Position numbers and translations under genes: made by a program. Positions 53,817-62,964 of a DNA stretch of 64,000 nucleotides are shown here, piece by piece (the first letter of the stretch is position 1; each line of letters opens with the position of its first letter). The notes under the pieces are model-generated. The model was given only the letters and a program-made list of their open reading frames with translations. It was not told where the DNA came from and made no database searches. Origin of the DNA: Desulfoluna limicola. Its GTDB lineage: Bacteria; Desulfobacterota; Desulfobacteria; Desulfobacterales; Desulfolunaceae. The DNA lies in the NCBI RefSeq assembly GCF_021654575.1, contig NZ_AP024488.1, forward strand, positions 3,185,501-3,249,500. The letters are read 5' to 3'.

Positions 53817-56789
53817 ATGAGCAAAAGAAACCACATGAACATTCTGGCGAGCCTTGCTTTGCGGATGATGGCAGCTCAATTTAACCTGAGGCCTTCGCTC
53901 CGGGCGTATCTTAAAAGCACGGACGGATGGACCAATTTCACGATCGGCCTTAAGACAGAAACCGAAACGGTGGAACAAGCCATCGTGTTTCACGATGGCC
54001 GCGTAAGGGTTGTCAAAAAAATCCCCGGCAATGCTGATGCCGTGATGCGGTTTATCAATGACGATGTGTTAAAAGAGATCGTCAAGATCACCCCGAACGA
54101 GATGCTCAACCTGGTTTTGAAAAACAAAATCATCCTGGAAGGAAACATGGCCTACCTTCAGGCCTTCAACTTCTTCATTTCGCTTATCATGGGTAAAAAG
54201 CACCAGAAAATGCTCGATAAGATCAGGCGGGAGGAGATGAAAACCAGGAAAGAGGAGTACGGAACAGAGGATACCGGCCTGTCCGAAGAGATCAAGAGCA
54301 GGTCGGAATACAGGATGAAGGCCACGGCTGAACATGATGCCGGTGTGAGATACCTTGAAGACCCCTACCTTTCCGAATACAGCGTTGATGATTTCCCGCG
54401 CATAAAAAGACTGCTCGATGAGCACTTGAGCATCAAGCCTGAAATCTCCTCGGAGAGACCGCGACTTCTTACACGCTGGTACAGGGAAAACGGCTTTGAG
54501 GTCGACAAAGAGGGGAACCCCTGGTTCCCGGAACTGAGGCAGGCGCATGCCTACAACTATGTCATGGAAAACAAAAAGCCGGTCATCCGCCCGGAAAGCC
54601 TCATCGCAGGGACCTGCGCTCCCGAGGATGTTGCCGTCATGATCTACCCGGACACCACCGGTACCATGATATGGGGGGAGCTCGGCTCCATCGACAAACG
54701 CTTTCTTAACCCCTGCACCATTTCAAAAAAGACCGTCGAGGAGCTCCACGACATATACCCCTTCTGGGCAAAAAGAATTACAAGGGAGTGGGTCCGCTCA
54801 AAATACGAGTACCCCCTCTGCCAGAAGATTGACGAACGTGCCGTGGCCTCATTCAACTTCAAGACCGTCTCCATGTCCCATATCATTCCTGACCTCCCCA
54901 CGATCGTCAATGAAGGGACCCACAGCATCATGGAGCGGATACGCAGGCAGATGGACACCCTGCAGGAGAGTGAAACCGATCAGCTGGATACCCTGCAGTC
55001 CATGATCATCTGCCTGGAGGGGCTCAACACCTATGCAGGCAACCTCGCCGGAGAAGCGCTCAGGCTATCAGAAAGCGAAGAGGACCCGAAACGTGTTGAG
55101 GAGCTGAAGACACTCCATAAAATTTGCCTCCGGGTGCCTGCGCACCCCGCCCGGGATATCGATGAAGCGGTGAACGCCTTCTGGATTTTCTGGGTGGGCC
55201 TTGTGATGGAAAACAACAACATCTCCCTTTCGCCGGGTCGGCTTGATCAGCTGTTCCAGCCGTTCTTTGAAAAGGGGATGGAACAGCTGTCCACAAGCGA
55301 GGAAAAGCAAGCGTTTACAGAGCATGTCATTGAACTCTTCTGTTTCTACTTTATCAGGAATGCCGAGCACCAGAACCTGGTGCCCGATGTGGCGAACTAT
55401 CTGTTCAGCGGCAGCCATGCCGAGACGGCCATTACTGTGGGCGGAGTAACGCCAGACGGAAAGGACGCGGTCAATGACATGACGTACATCCTTCTCAAGG
55501 TCACGGAAATGCTCACCATGAGAGACCCGAACATGAACGCGAGGTTCAAGGTCGGGGTCAACAGCGACACCTACCTCAAGCGTCTCTGCGAGGTCAATTT
55601 CATCACCGTTGCGACCCCTTCCATGCACGGCGATGACGCGGTGATGGAGGCGCTCAGCCAGAACGCCGAAAAGATCGAGGACATACGCGACTGGGCGGCC
55701 ACAGGGTGTGTTGAGATAACCATCTCTGGGAAGCAGGGCAACCATGCGGGGGCGACATCCATCAACATGGTGGCCGGTCTCGAGATGGCCCTGAACAATG
55801 GCTATCATCCCCTTATGAACTGGCATCTCGGCCCGGAAACAGGGAGGATTGAAAACGATGATTTCACGTCCTTTGATGAATTTTTTGACGCCTTTGCCGC
55901 ACAAACGAAATTCATCATCGATCAGACAGTCCTGTTCAACAACATGGCTGCAGAAGCCTACGCGTACTTAAGACCCACGCCCTATCTCAGTGCCGCCATC
56001 CAGGGGACCATTGAAAAAGGCAAGGACGTGACCAACGGCGGCGCAATCTACAATACCTCCGGCACATTCAACATCGGTCTCTCCGATGTGGTCGACTCCA
56101 TGATGGTGATAAAAAAACTTGTGTTTGAGGAAAAGAGAATCACCATGCAGGAGCTGAAAAGGGCGGTGGATTCCAACTTTGAAAACCATGCCGCGCTTCA
56201 CACAATGGTGATGAACAAGGTCCCCCGTTTCGGATCCGGGAGCGATGAAGCGGTTGAGATGGCCAACCGCGTGGCATCCCTGATTCACACCTGCTACAAA
56301 TCCACCAAAAACTTCCGTGGTGGCGACTATACCGTGGGATTCTGGTCTGTGGCCCAGCACAGCGCATACGGTGCTCTCTCCGGGGCGATCCCATCCGGCA
56401 GGGTTGCCTATGACCCCTTCACCCCAGGCCTTACGCCGCACCCATCTGCCTCCATGAACTTTCTTGACAACATTCGGGACGTCGCAAGGATGAACCCGCA
56501 TTACATGGACAACAACATCGCCTTTAACGTAAGGCTCGTCCCCGCCGAGCAGGACTCACACGAAAAAACGGTGGATACGATGTTTTCCTACGTGAAGACC
56601 TATTTCGAACAGGGCGGGATGCAGATGCAGTTCAATATCGTCAAGTCAGCCATCTTGAAAGACGCCATGGTGAATCCGGATAATTACAAAAACCTGCTTG
56701 TCCGGATCTCCGGATACAACGCCTACTTTATCCACCTTTCAAGGGATATGCAGCTTGAGATCATCAACAGGGCGGAGTTCGGGATATGA
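53817..56789 (+). CDS. Glycyl radical enzyme with N-terminal SCP2-like domain
   Basis: A 990-residue oxygen-sensitive radical enzyme. Residues ~1-130 form an SCP2/sterol-carrier-like domain (LRAYLKSTDGWTNFTIGLKT, DGRVRVVKKIPGNADAVMRF, NKIILEGNMAYLQAFNFFIS); the PFL/dehydratase barrel follows. Catalytic Cys631 lies in AATGCVEITISGKQ and the radical Gly966 in VRISGYNAYF, both intact. The sequence after the Cys fits neither the glycerol dehydratase (GCVEPQ), choline lyase nor HPAD pattern I recall, so the reaction is unassigned. AGGAAAAGGC precedes the ATG at 53817; an open 99-base extension runs into a repeat. It overlaps its activase gene by four bases (ATGA). Confidence 0.9.
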   Translation: MSKRNHMNILASLALRMMAAQFNLRPSLRAYLKSTDGWTNFTIGLKTETETVEQAIVFHDGRVRVVKKIPGNADAVMRFINDDVLKEIVKITPNEMLNLVLKNKIILEGNMAYLQAFNFFISLIMGKKHQKMLDKIRREEMKTRKEEYGTEDTGLSEEIKSRSEYRMKATAEHDAGVRYLEDPYLSEYSVDDFPRIKRLLDEHLSIKPEISSERPRLLTRWYRENGFEVDKEGNPWFPELRQAHAYNYVMENKKPVIRPESLIAGTCAPEDVAVMIYPDTTGTMIWGELGSIDKRFLNPCTISKKTVEELHDIYPFWAKRITREWVRSKYEYPLCQKIDERAVASFNFKTVSMSHIIPDLPTIVNEGTHSIMERIRRQMDTLQESETDQLDTLQSMIICLEGLNTYAGNLAGEALRLSESEEDPKRVEELKTLHKICLRVPAHPARDIDEAVNAFWIFWVGLVMENNNISLSPGRLDQLFQPFFEKGMEQLSTSEEKQAFTEHVIELFCFYFIRNAEHQNLVPDVANYLFSGSHAETAITVGGVTPDGKDAVNDMTYILLKVTEMLTMRDPNMNARFKVGVNSDTYLKRLCEVNFITVATPSMHGDDAVMEALSQNAEKIEDIRDWAATGCVEITISGKQGNHAGATSINMVAGLEMALNNGYHPLMNWHLGPETGRIENDDFTSFDEFFDAFAAQTKFIIDQTVLFNNMAAEAYAYLRPTPYLSAAIQGTIEKGKDVTNGGAIYNTSGTFNIGLSDVVDSMMVIKKLVFEEKRITMQELKRAVDSNFENHAALHTMVMNKVPRFGSGSDEAVEMANRVASLIHTCYKSTKNFRGGDYTVGFWSVAQHSAYGALSGAIPSGRVAYDPFTPGLTPHPSASMNFLDNIRDVARMNPHYMDNNIAFNVRLVPAEQDSHEKTVDTMFSYVKTYFEQGGMQMQFNIVKSAILKDAMVNPDNYKNLLVRISGYNAYFIHLSRDMQLEIINRAEFGI

Positions 56790-57706
56790 AAAGCAGTCCA
56801 CTGATACTGGAGATAAAAGGCAACTCCCTTGATGACGGACCGGGGATAAGAACGGTTGTGTTTTTCAAGGGATGCCCCTTGAATTGCGTCTGGTGCCACA
56901 ACCCGGAAAGCAAAAAAAGGGGCGTTGAACTGTCGTTTGACGCAAACAGCTGCGTTGGATGCAACAGCTGCATAGACACGTGTGCCGCCGATGCTTTGTC
57001 CCGGGACACCCCCTGCTTTGTAGACCGCGACCGGTGCACCCTCTGTTTTGAATGCGTCGACGCATGCCCTTCCGGAGCCATAAGCAGGGTGGGTGCCCCC
57101 ATGACGGTTGATCAGATCGTCGAAAAGGCAATGAAAGACAAACCCTTTTTCGACACATCAGGTGGCGGCGTGACACTCTCCGGGGGAGAACCTACCCTTG
57201 ATATCCCGTTTACGTCAGAGCTGATGAAAAAACTGAAGAAAAAGGGCGTCCGTCTTCTCATGGAGACATGCGGGTTCTTCAATTCCGAGTCTTTCATGAA
57301 CCTCATCTACCCCCATGTGGACATGATTTACTTTGACATGAAACTCATGGACCCTGAAGAGCATAAAAAATTCTGCGGCGTCTCCAATGGGACGATTCTC
57401 GAGAACTTCATCATGCTCCATAACGAATACCGCAAGGGGGGTGTTGACATCATGCCGCGCACTCCCCTCGTCCCTGACATCACAGACACAGAACACAACA
57501 TCTCGGCCATCGCGGACTTTTATCGTAAACATGACGTCAAAAAAGCAGCACTGCTGAGCTACAACCCCCTCTGGCACGAGAAAAACAGAAAGGTGGGCGT
57601 TAAGAACCCATACAGCGACATTGAAAAGATGGCTCACTGGATATCGAGGGAAAAAGAAGAGGCCTGCAGAGCTGTTTTCAGAAATGCCGGTATAGAGGTC
57701 GTGTAG
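56786..57706 (+). CDS. Glycyl-radical-enzyme activating protein (radical SAM)
   Basis: 306 residues. It installs the glycyl radical on the preceding enzyme using S-adenosylmethionine. Radical SAM motif C30-x3-C34-x2-C37 (GCPLNCVWCHNPE); a ferredoxin-like insert with two extra clusters, CVGCNSCIDTC and CTLCFECVDACPSGA; the SAM-binding GGGVTLSGGEP; and DMKLMDPEEHKKFCGVSN. Length and cluster number fit the GRE-activase group with the two-cluster insert (as for choline lyase, glycerol dehydratase and HPAD activases). Translation is coupled to the GRE by the ATGA overlap. Confidence 0.97.
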   Translation: MKSSPLILEIKGNSLDDGPGIRTVVFFKGCPLNCVWCHNPESKKRGVELSFDANSCVGCNSCIDTCAADALSRDTPCFVDRDRCTLCFECVDACPSGAISRVGAPMTVDQIVEKAMKDKPFFDTSGGGVTLSGGEPTLDIPFTSELMKKLKKKGVRLLMETCGFFNSESFMNLIYPHVDMIYFDMKLMDPEEHKKFCGVSNGTILENFIMLHNEYRKGGVDIMPRTPLVPDITDTEHNISAIADFYRKHDVKKAALLSYNPLWHEKNRKVGVKNPYSDIEKMAHWISREKEEACRAVFRNAGIEVV

Positions 57707-57732
57707 GGCACAGGGGCCGGGGCAAAAACAAG

Positions 57733-57905
57733 CCTCCGGCGGCAAGGTGTGCCACCTTGAAAGCAGGTAGCGGATGTGATTTGACCCTCGTTCCTCGGGT
57801 CAAATCACATCCGCCTTTAATAAGAAATTCATTCAAGAACAATTTTCAGACCTGTTTGGTAAACTTTCTAAAAGTTTAGCCCCCGGCAGGGCCGCCGGAG
57901 GCACC
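57733..57905. repeat. Family B element (copy B10) plus half family A end
   Basis: CCTCCGGCGGCAAGGTG, then a perfect 17-bp stem-loop at 57770-57814 (GCGGATGTGATTTGACC, loop CTCGTTCCTCG, GGTCAAATCACATCCGC). A family A end follows at 57835-57903 (GCCCCCGGCAGGGCCGCCGGAGGC-type). It lies directly behind the activase gene and could terminate or stabilise its mRNA. Confidence 0.82.
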
Positions 57906-57978
57906 AACTGAATCGTTGCTTTTATTGTTTTCGTGAGCCCCACCAGGAAGAGCCCTTACCAAGGCAAAACAAGGCAAC

Positions 57979-58773
57979 TCAGACGAACGCCAACGTCTCC
58001 CCATCATCCGGAATGAACGTATTGGACATCAGACCACTTGTTGCAAGGGCTTCTTTTAGTTGGCCGCGGGTGATGGGGCAGTGATTGAGGGCCTCCAGAT
58101 GGTTGGCCACCACCTTTCCCGGGGCAGCCTTTACAAAGGCGAGGATCTCATCCAGTGTCATCAGAATGGGTCCGCCCACGTCCAGGCTGGCGCTGCCTGC
58201 AGCCACCACGGCAATATCCGGTTTCAGCTCCGCCAGGGCCCGCGCCACCTCTTTTGTAAAGACGGTGTCTCCTGCAATGTAGATGGAGGGCTCTCCGGGA
58301 AGCTTGAGGTAGAACCCGGCGCCGTTGGCCATGACATGGTGGACCCACCCGTGGCCGTGCTGTGCCGGAACCGCTGTGATCGCCCCACCCCGAAAGCCTT
58401 TGGGCTGCCAGTAATCCAGAGGCGTTTCCACGTAGATCCCCTCTTTTTTTAAAAAAGCCTCATCCTGCCTTCGGCACACAACCGGAATACGATTCTCTCG
58501 TAAAAATGACGCCCCGGCTTCATCGAGGTGGTCTGTGTGCTGGAGCCCTTTGAGCCCGAATTTCTGGCTGTGGGAGATGAGGCATGTCGTCACATTGGCC
58601 AGCACCTGTGGGGCACTCTCCGGCAGAGAGACCGTGGGGTTGCGCCTGGCTTTGTGCCGGAGACGGGCAAAGGGGGGCAGTGCACCTTTGTCGCTGAGCA
58701 TGGGGTCAATCAACAGATGGTGTGTTTCGGACTCGATAACGAAGGTTGCGTTTCGTAAGTGATGAATTTTCAT
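57979..58773 (-). CDS. Metallo-beta-lactamase-fold hydrolase (UlaG-like)
   Basis: 264 residues of an MBL-fold protein. The N-terminus MKIHHLRNATFVIESETHHLLIDPML is typical of UlaG-like hydrolases. The metal motif is unusual: LISHSQKFGLKGLQHTDHLDEAG has an extra loop before the HTDHLD site, and a second His lies in AQHGHGWVHH; IYIAGDTVF then supplies the bridging Asp. The protein ends VVANHLEALNHCPITR, with the final His ligand. Substrate unknown. It is convergent with the GRE operon. Confidence 0.82.
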   Translation of the reverse strand: MKIHHLRNATFVIESETHHLLIDPMLSDKGALPPFARLRHKARRNPTVSLPESAPQVLANVTTCLISHSQKFGLKGLQHTDHLDEAGASFLRENRIPVVCRRQDEAFLKKEGIYVETPLDYWQPKGFRGGAITAVPAQHGHGWVHHVMANGAGFYLKLPGEPSIYIAGDTVFTKEVARALAELKPDIAVVAAGSASLDVGGPILMTLDEILAFVKAAPGKVVANHLEALNHCPITRGQLKEALATSGLMSNTFIPDDGETLAFV

Positions 58774-59126
58774 GATGTGCTCCTTTGCCAGACGGTTCAG
58801 CGCCCGCTTGACGACTCGCAGCTCGTTCAGTCAGAAATAATTTGATTTTCCTAAAACAATTCACCTAAAATAGACCCCACGTTCCCCCAAGCACAACCGG
58901 GCTCATGCCAAACACGAGCCCGTATCCGCGTCTCACACTGAGCCATTTCCCAGGCCGACCGGCCCATCCCCCCCCTTGATTTTACCCCTATTATTTAAAC
59001 GCAACGAATTAGGCCCACTTTACCCCGGCAGCACGCTGTACGCCCACAAGCTTAACAGGCCCAAAACATGGCCTTAATCCTTAGTCGTTATTCTCACACA
59101 ATAAACCAATCCAACAAGGAGTCAAC
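58774..59126. other. Gene-free stretch between divergent genes
   Basis: About 350 bases, AT-richer near 58830 and 58990; it must contain the promoters of the MBL-fold and phospholipase genes. No repeat of the families here is seen. Confidence 0.45.
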
Positions 59127-60332
59127 ATGAGTAAAAAAATCTGCATGCCATGCCTGGTCTTGTTCCTCTCCTTTTTCCACGCAACCTGGCTTTTTGCGTG
59201 GGACTCCGTGGGAAGTGCCACACAGATGGACACGCACAAGCTGATTGCCGAGCAGGCCGTGTCCATCCTGCAAAACGACGTGGCTAACCATGAAGACCCC
59301 GATTTCCTGGACAACCTGCAGATCCTCTCCGACAATGTGTATGATTTAAAACGGGGCGCGGTGTGGCCCGATTTCAACCCGGACGGGTACGCCCTTTACC
59401 AGGAGCATTTTTACGATCCAGACACGGGGCAGAATTTCACCAATGGCTACATCCCGGACACGGCGGAGTCTCAGACACGGCTCTACACCGCCATGGCCCT
59501 TCACAAATGGAAAAACGGCGATTACAGCGGCGCGGCCTTTGATTTGGGAACCGCCATGCACTACTTTGCCGACCTCAACGAGCCCCACCACGCCGCCAAC
59601 CAGACCGGGGGCGAAGGGACAGCCCACACGGAATTCGAACAGTGGGTGGAAAGCGTCAAGTACGACTATGTCGTCAACGAATCGGGCTTCCTGACAAACG
59701 ACATTTACTATACGAACAGCGTCACTAATTTCCCCTATATCACCGACTACCTCACCACGGCATCCTACCAGAGCGCAAGCAACGCGAAAAACCTCGCCGG
59801 CCTTGCCACCATCATCAGCTCATGGGCTGACTGGGAGTATGTTGCCGAAGAAACCATGGCCGAAGCCCAGAAGAGCATGGCCCGGGTCTTTTACCGTTTT
59901 CTTCATGAAATCGACGCCCCTGCCGTCCAGCCAGCCCAAGGGCCCATCGGCAAATTCCACGTGGTCTTCAAGGTAGCCGACGAATACGAAGCAGGCACCG
60001 ACGATTATGTCTATTTCGGCATGCAACTTGCCGATGGCCGAACGGTTCAATTTGAATGCGATGTCCCCGGCAATGACTTTTACCAGAACCTTTTGTGGGG
60101 CTACGAATTCACCATCACGGATGCCTCCTTTACCGCTGCGGACATCACCCGGGTGTGGATCAAAAAAACCGATGCCACCTGGTTTGGCGACGACCTGAAG
60201 CTTGAGACCATGGATGTCTACATGAAGGGAAAGAATGTCCTGAGCGAGCCCATCAACCAATGGCTCGGCAAGGGCGGCTGGTGGTACAACGATGTTTATT
60301 ACAACGTGCCTGTGAGTGGCCTGGTCTACTGA
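59127..60332 (+). CDS. Zinc-dependent phospholipase C with PLAT domain (alpha-toxin-type)
   Basis: 401 residues, close to the clostridial alpha-toxin precursor. A signal peptide ends ...WLFA before Trp25, so the mature N-terminus is Trp, whose amino group is a zinc ligand in this family. The other metal ligands line up in order: His (MDTHKLI), Asp (VWPDFN), His (YQEHFYDPDTG), His and Asp (AMHYFADLNEPHHAAN), His and Glu (AHTEFEQWVE). A C-terminal domain from about residue 275 (KFHVVFKVADEYEAGTDDYVYFGM...) matches the PLAT/C2-like membrane-binding domain of alpha-toxin. It is a secreted hydrolase of phosphatidylcholine-type lipids. Monocistronic with its own terminator. Confidence 0.9.
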   Translation: MSKKICMPCLVLFLSFFHATWLFAWDSVGSATQMDTHKLIAEQAVSILQNDVANHEDPDFLDNLQILSDNVYDLKRGAVWPDFNPDGYALYQEHFYDPDTGQNFTNGYIPDTAESQTRLYTAMALHKWKNGDYSGAAFDLGTAMHYFADLNEPHHAANQTGGEGTAHTEFEQWVESVKYDYVVNESGFLTNDIYYTNSVTNFPYITDYLTTASYQSASNAKNLAGLATIISSWADWEYVAEETMAEAQKSMARVFYRFLHEIDAPAVQPAQGPIGKFHVVFKVADEYEAGTDDYVYFGMQLADGRTVQFECDVPGNDFYQNLLWGYEFTITDASFTAADITRVWIKKTDATWFGDDLKLETMDVYMKGKNVLSEPINQWLGKGGWWYNDVYYNVPVSGLVY

Positions 60333-60470
60333 CACCGGCAAGGTGTGCCACCTTGAAAGCGGGTTGCGAATACTCACGGCCCTGGATTCAAATGTACCTG
60401 AGGCCACCATTGATAGGTGGTTATAACCCGAGCCCATGTTTCAGCCGCATGGTCAGCCATCGTTGGGAAA

Positions 60471-60512
60471 CAAAAAAGCCCGACCATGCATCTGCATGGC
60501 CGGGCTTTTTTA
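60471..60512. terminator. Bidirectional intrinsic terminator
   Basis: AAAAAAGCCCGACCATGCA pairs with TGCATGGCCGGGCTTTTTT (one mismatch near the tip); A-run left, T-run right. It sits between the convergent phospholipase and CC/Se genes. Confidence 0.88.
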
Positions 60513-60548
60513 ACAACCTCGAAAAAACATACGCCCATTGACCATTCA

Positions 60549-60863
60549 CTACCCACTGTTCACGATCGACCCCACCCCGCTGACAAGGAGCTCCCGAAAG
60601 AGCCACCGCTTGGAAAGAGAGATGGTAATGCGTCCGTTTTCGGGCTGAACCTCAGGCGGATGCCAGACAGTGATGCCGGAAACAGGGGTGGTGGTGTAAT
60701 TTTCCGTAAGAAGGGGTTTTCCCCGACGGACCGCCGGGGTGCGGGTGGAAACCTGCCGCATGGCGCATCAGCCGCCGGAGGCGTGGTGGGTCTCCAGCCA
60801 GACCGTAAGGTCGCTGCCTTTTTTCAGGATGTACTCAAGGGCGTCCGGGGTGATCTCAAACAT
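60549..60863 (-). CDS. CC/Se-motif (HesB-like) selenoprotein
   Basis: Read on the minus strand from ATG 60863 (AAAGGAT upstream), the frame gives MFEITPDALEYILKKGSDL, then HHASGG, TGA at codon 32 (60768-60770), C33-A-M-R and continues open to 60549, 104 residues. The full product matches the small CC/Se-motif family, in which the motif is CC or UC; the TGA is the first position of that pair. RRGKPLLTENY and SGITVWHPPEVQPENGRITISLSK follow as in that family. A hairpin with a GGUUU loop lies 15 bases after the TGA. If the TGA were a stop, the gene would be 31 residues. Function of the family is unknown, possibly redox or iron-sulfur related. Confidence 0.85.
60735..60767 (-). promoter_or_regulatory. 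Putative bacterial SECIS element
   Basis: Directly 3' of the TGA: UGCGG pairs with CCGCA around a loop with GGUUUCC; the GGU is 15-17 bases past the TGA, as in known bacterial SECIS loops. Confidence 0.7.
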
Positions 60864-60966
60864 CAGGCATATCCTTTCTAAAAAGCGGAACAGTAAGCAT
60901 CAACCCTACCCTCCACAATCCAAGCAGGTCAACCAAAGAGACAACATGTGCACAAAAAAACAGTAA

Positions 60967-61199
60967 GCCTCCGGCGGGTTGCTTTTTGAAATGAGCTCCA
61001 ATAACTTTCCGCTTGAAACAGCCTTTCTCGTCAGCCCCCACAGGGGGGTGAAGAGAAAGGCTGTTTCAGAATTCGCAGGTCGGCGACACATGCTAAACCA
61101 ACAACGATTGGGCCATTAAAATTGACTTCAAAACCTGTTTATCAAACCCAACTCATAAAAAAGGGCAAAAGTTTGGCCCCCGGCAGGGCCGCCGGAGGC
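60967..61199 (+). repeat. Family A interspersed element with variable central hairpin (copy A5)
   Basis: 233 bp with the standard ends CCTCCGGCGGGTTGC and GGCAGGGCCGCCGGAGGC. The core at 61015-61067 is a 24-bp stem (GAAACAGCCTTTCTCGTCAG ... TGAAGAGAAAGGCTGTTTC) with loop CCCCCACAGGGGG. The loop is like A1; the outer stem differs. Confidence 0.85.
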
Positions 61200-61350
61200 T
61201 TTCTTTATCCTTTCCTTTGCTCGCCACCCTCTGTATATAAGCCCGCAGCGGGCATCAGCCTGTGTGAATGAGTGAGATGCCCGCCCGCTTTTCCATAGCT
61301 GTGACGAGCGCCCCGTGTTATCCAACTACCCGTCTATGAAAGAGCCCGTC

Positions 61351-62217
61351 ATGTCTGATCAAACCTGGGTTAAAAGCGGCAAGAGCCTTTTCAAAAATAT
61401 ACTCCTCCTTACCCTTGGAAGCTGCCTTTCTGCGCTCTCCATCAACGGGATCCTCATCCCGAACCATTTTCCATCGGGCGGCATCACGGGCCTTAGCCTC
61501 CTCCTGCATTACGAGTTCCCGCAGCTTCCCTTTGTCCTGTTCTACCTGCTCTTCAACATCCCTCTTTTTGCCGTGGCGTGGCGATATGTGGGCCGGCGCT
61601 TTTTCCTTTACAGCCTCCTTGGCTTTACGACCTTCTCCGTGGCCGTTCATTTTGTCCATGTGCCCATTCCCCTGGACGACAAAATACTGGGCGCCCTCAT
61701 GGCCGGGATACTCTCCGGGACAGGCCTCGGCATCATCCTGAAATCCTACGGTTCCTCAGGGGGCACGGACATTCTGTCGGTGCTTCTCCTCAAGCGGTTC
61801 TCCATCCGCCTTGGCAACACGGCCCTGGCCCTCAATGCCCTTGTGGTGGCCCTCTCCTTTGTCCTCGCCCCCCTGGACACCCTCCTCTACACCATCATTT
61901 TTCTCTACGTGAACGCCAAGGTCCTGAACCTGGTCTTTATGGGGATGAGTCACCGAAAGATTGTTCTGATCATCTCTGAGCAATGGGAATGTTTATCGGA
62001 GAGAATGCTGAAGGAGTTCAAGCGGGGCCTCACCATCATTCACGGGGAAGGGGCCTACTCCCACAAGGATGAGAAAATCCTCTACGCGGTGATCACCTTA
62101 AGGGACCTTGGCAGAGCAAAAGATATCATCCGGGATGTCGACCCCAAAGCGTTTGTGGTGGTCACCGAAACCCTGGATGTCATGAACCCCCGGGTGGGAA
62201 ACCAGCCGCACTGGTAG
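61351..62217 (+). CDS. YitT-family membrane protein (DUF161/DUF2179)
   Basis: 288 residues. Hydrophobic N-terminal ~190 residues with ILLLTLGSCLSALSINGILIPNHFPSGGITGLSLLLHYEFP and GILSGTGLGIILKSYGSSGGTDI, the YitT signatures, followed by the soluble DUF2179 domain HRKIVLIISEQWECLSERMLKEFKRGLTIIHGEGAYSHKDEKILYAVI. The start at 61351 has only a weak AAGAG upstream; an ATG at 61336 is possible. Transported substrate unknown. Confidence 0.9.
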   Translation: MSDQTWVKSGKSLFKNILLLTLGSCLSALSINGILIPNHFPSGGITGLSLLLHYEFPQLPFVLFYLLFNIPLFAVAWRYVGRRFFLYSLLGFTTFSVAVHFVHVPIPLDDKILGALMAGILSGTGLGIILKSYGSSGGTDILSVLLLKRFSIRLGNTALALNALVVALSFVLAPLDTLLYTIIFLYVNAKVLNLVFMGMSHRKIVLIISEQWECLSERMLKEFKRGLTIIHGEGAYSHKDEKILYAVITLRDLGRAKDIIRDVDPKAFVVVTETLDVMNPRVGNQPHW

Positions 62218-62229
62218 AGGGGAAAGCGC

Positions 62230-62318
62230 TGCCTCCGGCGGCCAGGGGATGATCCCCTGGACCCCAGGTTGCGAAGGGCCTCCCCCCTCGTTCCTCGGGA
62301 TGAGACCCTTCGCCGAGA
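62230..62318. repeat. Family B variable-stem element (copy B11)
   Basis: CCTCCGGCGGCCAGGGGATGATCCCCTGG, then a stem-loop at 62271-62313: GCGAAGGGCCTCC-CCC, loop CTCGTTCCTCG, GGATGAGACCCTTCGC. Arms pair with two internal mismatches. Confidence 0.78.
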
Positions 62319-62412
62319 TTATCGTAGAATCAACCTGGGCCTGTTTATCTAACTTTTCAAAAGTTTGCCCCAGCAAGACACCGAGCGATATTAAGCTGAA
62401 TTCTTATCTAAT

Positions 62413-62646
62413 TCACGATGATTCGTTATCAGGATGAGGCCAGGGGGTGTCACTGCTCTCTTCCGTGAAATAACAGAAACGCTTCCATTCAACTTCGCGA
62501 TGTGAAACGGGACAGCGCAGTTTCAATGTCTTGTCGGTGAGTCCAATCACCTCCCAGTCTCCCCTGCGGGGCCCGTCTTCAATATAAATTCTCTGTCCGA
62601 TTTCAAAGGGGTATTGTCGAAAAGTGATGACAGATTGATGAGCCAT
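62413..62646 (-). CDS. Small conserved-looking protein, unknown family
   Basis: 77 residues: beta-rich, with YPFEIGQRIYIEDGPRRGDWEVIGLTDKTLKLRCPVSHREVEWKRFCYF in one compact domain, resembling small SH3/Tudor-like beta-barrels. The ATG at 62646 has an ideal GGAGGTCACAC upstream; the 102-base extension in frame has none. No named family recognised. Stand-alone between repeats, upstream of the OYE-like gene but on the other strand. Confidence 0.65.
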   Translation of the reverse strand: MAHQSVITFRQYPFEIGQRIYIEDGPRRGDWEVIGLTDKTLKLRCPVSHREVEWKRFCYFTEESSDTPWPHPDNESS

Positions 62647-62964
62647 GTGTGACCTCCACTTCTTTTTGGCGATGGTTCGGGGAGCAGGATTTCTAAGCTC
62701 CAGCAGGAGACTCGGGGTGCCTGCCTGTACCCAGATCACCCCTCTCACATGACCGATAATATCATCTTTTCTATCTTTACCGAACCCGTTTCGAATCCCG
62801 CCATGTGAGGTCAGGGGGATGCATATTTAACATCATCGACGCCCTTATGCCCCCGGTTATCTCTTGACACCCCTCTTCGAAATCATTCATGATGCATTTT
62901 GATTTAATACAGAACAGTTACCTCTCATTCCTACTGCCTGCCCATCTTCAGAAAGGACACCATC
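62647..62964. other. Gene-free stretch between divergent genes
   Basis: About 320 bases with no supported ORF, RNA or repeat; it separates the divergent small protein and OYE-like genes and must hold their promoters. Confidence 0.4.
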
